Assembly (NCBI RefSeq): GCF_002022445.1
Contig: NZ_MUYE01000001.1
Span: forward strand, 682,001 to 746,000
DNA from: Bartonella sp. AR 15-3
GTDB taxonomy: Bacteria > Pseudomonadota > Alphaproteobacteria > Rhizobiales > Rhizobiaceae
DNA: 64,000 bases
Direction of reading: 5' to 3'
Shown: piece by piece, positions 58,996-64,000 of the stretch
Layout of the letters: each line of letters starts with the position of its first letter
How positions within the stretch are numbered: position 1 is the first letter of the stretch
Notes under the pieces: generated by a model
What the model was told of the DNA's origin: nothing
Database searches by the model: none
The model's input: only the letters and a program-made list of their open reading frames with translations
Made by a program: the position numbers and the translations under genes

Positions 58996-61176
58996 TCAGT
59001 CTTTACGTGTTTTCATCTGCTGCTGGAACAATTCAATCAAATGTGAAGTAGGAGCCTGAAAAAAATTTTCATACTCAAAAAAAAGCACATTGGTCATAAA
59101 ATATTCCTGCGCGTTAAACAGCTTTTCATCTTTTTGCGGGGTTCTACGTCTTGATGTTCCATCGGCCAATATATCAAAGCTTTGTTGGTTATCAATAATA
59201 TTGGCCAACATAATTTGTGAAAGAACTTGTTGATGAACTATTTTATTTAAAACTGGAACCAATATTTCAACACGATGATCAAGATTACGAGGCATCATAT
59301 CAGCTGATCCCAAATAAACAATAGCATTTTTATTTGGCAAATTCTCACCATTAGCAAAACAGAAAATGCGACTATGCTCAAGGAATCGGCCTACAATCGA
59401 TTTCACACGAATATTATCTGAAATACCTAAAATACCAGGACGTAAACAACATATACCACGTACAATCAGATCAATCTGTACTCCCATTTGACTAGCGCGG
59501 TATAAAGCATCAATTATTTCAGGATCAACCAATGAATTTACCTTCATCCAAATAGCTGCTACTCGCCCTTGTTGTGCATTAGTCATTTCCTCTTTGATAT
59601 GTTCAAGAATACGACTACGCAATGTTAATGGTGAAAAAGCTATTTTCATTGATTCATTTGGCTGCGCATATTCAGTAAGATAATTAAAAAGCAGTCCAAC
59701 ATCATGACCAATATCATCATCGGTTGTAAAAAAGGAAAGATCCGTATACATTTTAGCGGTGATTGGATGATAATTCCCAGTTCCAAGATGAACATAAAAA
59801 CGACGACAGTTCTCTTCTTGTCTTATCACCAAAGACATCTTAGCATGTGTTTTTAATTCAATAAAACCAAAAACCACTTGAACTCCTGCACATTCAAGAT
59901 CACGTGCCCAACGAATATTAGCCTCTTCATCAAAACGCGCTTTTAATTCTACCAAAGCTGTCACCGACTTACCTCGTTCAGCAGCATTAATAAGAGCGCT
60001 AACAATCGGACTATCATTTGATGTGCGATAAAGAGTTTGCTTGATTTCAATCACATTAGGGTCATCAGCAGCTTGACGTAAAAATTGTATAACAACATCA
60101 AATGTTTCGTAAGGATGGTGAATAATAATATCTCTTTCACGAATAGCTGCAAAACAATCACTACCATGCTCACGAATACATTCGGGAACACGAGAACTAT
60201 GAGGAATAAATTTTAAATCATTGCGCGAAATAGAAACAATTTCTGAAATCATATTCAGTGCTAATAAACCATTGATAACACTCACACAATTACTAGGCAC
60301 TCTAAGTGCACGCGTTATCAATTGCCGTAAATTCTCAGGCATTTTCATATTAAATTCAATTCGAATAACTTCTCCACGACGACGTTTTTTCAGTGCAGTT
60401 TCAAAAAAAAGCACAAGATCTTCTGCTTCTTCTTCTACTTCAATATCGCTATCGCGGATAATTCTAAATGTTCCCGCCCCATTATTGTCATAACCAGGAA
60501 ATAAACGATCAACAAAAAGGCAAACAAGATCTTCAAATGAAATAAAACGAAAATTATTTCCCTCTTGAGGAAGAAGAATAAAACGTCTCAAAGTATTAGG
60601 CACAGGTAACAACACCATTATAGGATGTTGATCAACGCGCCGTAATAATTGAAACGCAATAGAAAGAGCTAAATTAGGAACAAAGGGAAAAGGATGTTTA
60701 GAATCAATAAAAGAAGGTGTTAAAACAGGAAAAATTTCTTTAAAAAAATACCTTTCAAGCCATAATTTTTCAACTTCTGAAAGCTTTTCAGAACAAATAA
60801 TTTCAATATTATTCTGTTTTAATTCATAACATAAGGTACGTAATTCTTGTTGCTGATTAGCTTGCAAATATGCAATCTCAGTTAATATAAAATCAAGTTG
60901 TTCCTGCGGTGTACGCCCATCTGCACTACGTTCTATAATTCCAGCACGAATTTGAGCAATAAGGCCAGCAACACGAACCATAAAGAACTCATCAAGATTA
61001 GTTGCTGAAATCGAAAGAAATTGTACCCGTTCCAATAAAGGATTTTTCGAATTTGCAGATTCCATTAAAACACGATTATTAAATTGTAACCATGAAAATT
61101 CACGATTAACAAATCGCGCTGGATTATCCAACGTTATATCCTGCATAGTAATTTGATCTGCCAGCGTTTGTTTCAT
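58996..61176 (-). CDS. ppk: Polyphosphate kinase 1
   Basis: Makes inorganic polyphosphate from ATP. The phosphorylated histidine is expected at H463 in [27 protein letters not shown] follows. The N-terminal domain begins [17 protein letters not shown]. The [15 protein letters not shown] and [16 protein letters not shown] segments are PPK1 signatures. 726 residues, full length. It is the promoter-proximal gene of ppk-ppx and divergent from the CHCC zinc-finger gene. In relatives I recall this pair following hdaA; here they are 26 kb apart. Confidence 0.96.
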   Translation of the reverse strand: MKQTLADQITMQDITLDNPARFVNREFSWLQFNNRVLMESANSKNPLLERVQFLSISATNLDEFFMVRVAGLIAQIRAGIIERSADGRTPQEQLDFILTEIAYLQANQQQELRTLCYELKQNNIEIICSEKLSEVEKLWLERYFFKEIFPVLTPSFIDSKHPFPFVPNLALSIAFQLLRRVDQHPIMVLLPVPNTLRRFILLPQEGNNFRFISFEDLVCLFVDRLFPGYDNNGAGTFRIIRDSDIEVEEEAEDLVLFFETALKKRRRGEVIRIEFNMKMPENLRQLITRALRVPSNCVSVINGLLALNMISEIVSISRNDLKFIPHSSRVPECIREHGSDCFAAIRERDIIIHHPYETFDVVIQFLRQAADDPNVIEIKQTLYRTSNDSPIVSALINAAERGKSVTALVELKARFDEEANIRWARDLECAGVQVVFGFIELKTHAKMSLVIRQEENCRRFYVHLGTGNYHPITAKMYTDLSFFTTDDDIGHDVGLLFNYLTEYAQPNESMKIAFSPLTLRSRILEHIKEEMTNAQQGRVAAIWMKVNSLVDPEIIDALYRASQMGVQIDLIVRGICCLRPGILGISDNIRVKSIVGRFLEHSRIFCFANGENLPNKNAIVYLGSADMMPRNLDHRVEILVPVLNKIVHQQVLSQIMLANIIDNQQSFDILADGTSRRRTPQKDEKLFNAQEYFMTNVLFFEYENFFQAPTSHLIELFQQQMKTRKD

Positions 61177-61508
61177 ATATTCAATTAAGCAGCTTTATAT
61201 TTATAAAAAACTTTACAAAATAAAAATCCTGCTCTTATGGAAATAAAATTTTATCTATTTTTTATCAAATTTTGTAAACTACAAAAATTTCAAAAAGTTT
61301 TAGCTCAACCATAATACATAATATTATAATATAATGGCTAACTCTCCCCATACAACTATTAAATACTTTAAAATAATTGAATCTATCTCCATTTATAAAT
61401 TATCTGAAAAAGGACCTTGCATTATAGTATATCGTATTACAAATTAATAATAAAATACATGATTTAAATCATACTTTATTAGGATAATTTATCTGGAGTT
61501 TATGCATT
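61177..61508. promoter_or_regulatory. Divergent intergenic region with a perfect 14-bp palindrome
   Basis: About 330 bases between the divergent ppk and zinc-finger genes, with no open frame. ATGATTTAAATCAT at 61459-61472 is a perfect palindrome. Its TGA-N6-TCA core resembles FNR/CRP-type half-sites. It lies 37 nt upstream of the zinc-finger ATG, after which comes GGAG at about 61494. The regulator is a guess; AT-rich DNA often contains such palindromes. Confidence 0.3.
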
Positions 61509-61763
61509 ATGGCTGATTACAATATTCCGTATTTCCAAAATGATAATGGATACAAAATAATCGAAATTGGTGTAAAAGAATTTATGTGTATAGGTGCCAC
61601 ACAACCATTCGACCATCCTCATATTTTTATTGAAATGGGAGCAGCTGATGAAAAAATTTGCCCCTATTGTTCAACTCTTTATCGCTATAATCATACATTA
61701 GCATATAATCAGACAAATCCTACAGGATGCATATATCATCACAACGATTCTCTGTTTCTTTGA
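61509..61763 (+). CDS. CHCC zinc-finger domain protein (NDUFS6-like)
   Basis: A small zinc-binding protein of the zf-CHCC family, related to the complex I accessory subunit NDUFS6/13 kDa. The ligand pattern is visible: C in KEFMCIGATQPFDHPHIF, H in the same stretch, and CPYC in EKICPYCSTLYRY. 84 residues; the C-terminal tail after the motif is longer and less conserved. GGAG lies about 11 nt upstream. The FAD monooxygenase ATG follows 1 nt after its stop, so the two are coupled, a pairing I recall in other Rhizobiales. Confidence 0.9.
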   Translation: MADYNIPYFQNDNGYKIIEIGVKEFMCIGATQPFDHPHIFIEMGAADEKICPYCSTLYRYNHTLAYNQTNPTGCIYHHNDSLFL

Positions 61764-61764
61764 T

Positions 61765-63015
61765 ATGAAACAACTGAAAGATCAATCTCCAATTATCATT
61801 GGAGGAGGTATCGCAGGGCTAAGCTCTGCTTTAGCGCTTGCTCATAAAGGAATCGCAAGTATTATTATTGAAAAGCGTACGCAGCTTGATAGTATTGGCT
61901 CTGGTATTCAACTGACTCCAAATGCAACACGTATTCTTGCTCGTTGGGGAGTTCTTAATACACTTATTAAATTAGGTATTAAACCGAATTTCCTTGAATT
62001 AAAAGATGGTATATCTTTGAAAACACATTTACGTGCAGATCTTATTGAATTATCTGAAAAACGCTGGAAATCTCCTTATATTACAATTCACCGAGCTGAT
62101 TTACAGAACGTTTTATACAATGCTGTTATTAAAAATCCTCTTATCAAATACAAAATGGGAGAAAAGGTCGTATCATCTATTCAATCTACAACTGATACTA
62201 TTAAAATAAAAACAATCACAATAGAAGAAAAAACTGGAATACAACGATATCAATTTTATTCAACGCCACTTCTTATTGGATGTGACGGTGTTTGGTCAAC
62301 ATTACGACAATCTCCCCCTTTTCATGAAAAAGCCAGTTTCAGTAACTTTATCGCGTGGCGAGCAACAAAATCATTTGAAAGTCTCTCTCCAAAATTTTGT
62401 TCTTTATTACAAAATATAAAAACAATTACTGGTTGGATGGGACCTAAAAATCACCTTGTCGCCTATCCCATTCAATCAATAAAAACATTCAATTTTGTAG
62501 CCATCACTCATGGAGAAAATTCAGGGAGAGGATGGAAAAAAACAGGAAATAAAGAGAAACTTAAATCTCTTTTTAATGATTGGAATCCAGAAATTCTTCA
62601 AGTTTTTAATCACATTGATGAGTGGAGCTATTGGCCACTATTTCAAATGAAGCATAATCGCTTTTTGGGTTTACAACGGCAAGTTTTTGTGGGGGATTCT
62701 GCGCATGCATTTTTACCCTTTGCAGCACAAGGCGCTTCTATGGCATTAGAGGATGCCGCCACATTAGCAGAAGTACTCTCTCTGAATGATCTCTCACTCG
62801 CTGAAGCCACTACATTTTATGAAAAAATACGCAAACCGCGCGTTAAAGCTGTAAAAAAACGCGGAGATTTTAATAGATTTGTCTACCACGCAACTGGACC
62901 TATAGCAATTGCTCGTAATTTCTATATGAAAATTCATACAGCAGAAAATATTATGTCCCGTCTTGATTGGCTATATACTTATGATGCAATGAATCAAACA
63001 AAGAATAATATTTAA
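61765..63015 (+). CDS. FAD-dependent monooxygenase (salicylate hydroxylase-like)
   Basis: A class A flavoprotein aromatic hydroxylase. The N-terminal FAD motif is normal: IIGGGIAGLSSALALAHKG with Glu in IIIEKRTQ. The DG motif is LIGCDGVWSTLR and the second FAD motif is VFVGDSAHAFLPFAAQGASM. 416 residues, full length. Unlike the UbiH-like gene at 14 kb, its GxGxxG loop is intact. The substrate is unknown; it could act in quinone or aromatic metabolism. It is coupled to the zinc-finger gene upstream. Confidence 0.88.
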   Translation: MKQLKDQSPIIIGGGIAGLSSALALAHKGIASIIIEKRTQLDSIGSGIQLTPNATRILARWGVLNTLIKLGIKPNFLELKDGISLKTHLRADLIELSEKRWKSPYITIHRADLQNVLYNAVIKNPLIKYKMGEKVVSSIQSTTDTIKIKTITIEEKTGIQRYQFYSTPLLIGCDGVWSTLRQSPPFHEKASFSNFIAWRATKSFESLSPKFCSLLQNIKTITGWMGPKNHLVAYPIQSIKTFNFVAITHGENSGRGWKKTGNKEKLKSLFNDWNPEILQVFNHIDEWSYWPLFQMKHNRFLGLQRQVFVGDSAHAFLPFAAQGASMALEDAATLAEVLSLNDLSLAEATTFYEKIRKPRVKAVKKRGDFNRFVYHATGPIAIARNFYMKIHTAENIMSRLDWLYTYDAMNQTKNNI

Positions 63016-63253
63016 AAAGATGTAGTAAAAAGTTTATAAAAGTTACAGCTAGATCACTTTAAGCTAAAAAAGTTGTAATTTATTTTCATAGTAAATTTAA
63101 AAAGCTTTTGAAAACAATGACAAAATTTGTAGAAAAAATAGAGTGTTTATTTTGCAAATATAAATTTTTAAATACTAGTCTATTTTAATATTTTAAACTA
63201 ATCAAAAATGTAATTTTCGAAATAGCAAATGAACAATTGTTATACTCTTTGAT

Positions 63254-64000
63254 TTAGCTTAATTCAACATCGATAACACCAGGAAGCGCTTTCATAGCAT
63301 TTACGACACGTGTATCCACTTTATATCTTTTTGGTAGAGCTATCTCAACTTCTCGAAATTCATCCTCCTGAATTAGAACAATCGCTATTTCTCCATTGCC
63401 TTTAGAATCTAAATTTTGCTCAATTTGAGAAAGCATATCTGTTGTTTTTATAAAGAGACGCATCATTTTATGATACTGAAATGCATCTTCATCTAAAGAT
63501 TGAACTGTCTCAATACGCAAATTAATTCCTTCAGAACGATCCTCTGCAATGACTGTAATAATAAATGACTTTCCAGGCTCCAGCATATCTCCATACACAG
63601 AAAGTCCTTCAGAAAATATAACCGCTTCATACTGCCCACTCGTATCAGAAAACTGAATAATACCCATTTTCTTCCCAGACCTTATTTTACGAATTTGTTT
63701 TGCTACAACTGTTCCAGCAAGCCGGGCAGCAGTTGCTCCTCCTTTAATTGAGGTAGCAAAATCGCTCCAAGTCTGAACACGTTTTTTAATAAGAACATCT
63801 TGATACTCACTCAAAGGATGAGCAGAAAAATAAAAACCTATTGTCTGAAATTCATGATATAGCTTTTCAGCTGAAGACCAAGGCGATACTTGAGATAAAA
63901 TTAAAGGCTCTTTTAATCCGCCTATCATCCCAAATATATCGATTTGACCACTAGAATTATTATCAAGAATACGCAGGGCACGTGCATTAAGAGTTGCAAG
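63254..64000 (-). CDS. dnaE: DNA polymerase III subunit alpha (C-terminal part)
   Basis: The C-terminal end of the replicative polymerase. The frame is open to the window edge (LATLNARALRILDNNSSGQ, then IDIFG, precede the first Met at 63928), so the rest of the gene lies outside. Present here are the linker around SPWSSAEKLYHEFQTIGFY followed by SAHPLSEY, the OB-fold domain (ARLAGTVVAKQIRKIRSGKK, MGIIQFSDTSGQYEAVIF) and the C-terminal clamp and tau contact region. The ending ALPGVIDVELS is typical. It converges on the monooxygenase gene with 238 nt between. Confidence 0.96.
   Translation of the reverse strand, partial: LATLNARALRILDNNSSGQIDIFGMIGGLKEPLILSQVSPWSSAEKLYHEFQTIGFYFSAHPLSEYQDVLIKKRVQTWSDFATSIKGGATAARLAGTVVAKQIRKIRSGKKMGIIQFSDTSGQYEAVIFSEGLSVYGDMLEPGKSFIITVIAEDRSEGINLRIETVQSLDEDAFQYHKMMRLFIKTTDMLSQIEQNLDSKGNGEIAIVLIQEDEFREVEIALPKRYKVDTRVVNAMKALPGVIDVELS

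Noticed and set aside
1-64000. CRISPR array, insertion sequence, prophage or toxin-antitoxin locus
   Set aside because: No regularly spaced repeats, transposase, integrase or phage gene was seen; all larger frames are accounted for by housekeeping families.

Overview
The window is an AT-rich chromosomal segment (about one third G+C) from an alphaproteobacterium of the Rhizobiales/Hyphomicrobiales, most like Bartonella or a close host-associated relative. That placement rests on protein content: the CckA, DivK and HdaA cell-cycle regulators, a DUF3126 protein, an NDUFS4-like complex I subunit, a CHCC zinc-finger protein, choline-dependent phosphatidylcholine synthase, and a purC-purS-purQ-purL-bolA-grxD string. 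The species is inferred, not proven. Nearly every gene is housekeeping. Several long gene-poor AT-rich gaps and at least one decayed gene point to genome reduction. I saw no insertion sequence, prophage, CRISPR array or secretion locus.

Layout. 0-9.8 kb: 3' part of prfB, bcp, tyrS, a DUF3126 gene, the sfsA-map-radC operon, then trmJ, murI, rpsD (with a structured, relatively GC-rich leader) and ttcA. 9.8-15.8 kb: rimO, tRNA-Lys, tRNA-Ser, a small secreted/membrane gene pair of unknown role, a UbiH-like monooxygenase and pcs. 15.9-23 kb: a minus-strand block dacF-like, tmk, holB, metG, tatD, MBL hydrolase, with rlpA upstream. 23-32.3 kb: a 1.1-kb gap, lemA plus a TPM-domain gene, lipB, parE, recJ, rplM-rpsI and divK. 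32.3-38 kb: two gene-poor stretches with tRNA-Arg, an NDUFS4-like gene and tRNA-Pro, then hdaA and an AI-2E-family permease divergent from purM-purN. 38-42.6 kb: cckA, a FliO-like gene, a wrecked dksA and a flavin reductase. 42.7-51.7 kb: rpe, purB, an alpha/beta hydrolase, purC, purS, purQ, purL, bolA, grxD and an MFS exporter. 51.7-64 kb: parC, aspS (frameshifted in this sequence), rnd, ppx, ppk, a CHCC zinc-finger gene, a FAD monooxygenase and the 3' part of dnaE.

How the genes work together. Purine synthesis is spread over purMN and the purB/C/S/Q/L cluster. Translation is represented by prfB, tyrS, metG, aspS, map, three ribosomal proteins, four tRNAs and modification enzymes (trmJ, ttcA, rimO). 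Replication and topology are covered by holB, dnaE, parC/parE, recJ and hdaA. Envelope functions are covered by dacF-like, rlpA, murI and pcs. Polyphosphate turnover is covered by ppk/ppx.

Most notable observations: (1) a dksA pseudogene in two halves on opposite strands, consistent with a small internal inversion plus a nonsense codon and frameshifts; (2) a one-base frameshift in a G4 run of the normally essential aspS; (3) a DacF-like protein that keeps SxxK but lacks the usual SxN and KTG motifs; (4) the unidentified overlapping secreted/glycine-rich pair; (5) the rpsD leader. I found no convincing new multi-gene system.
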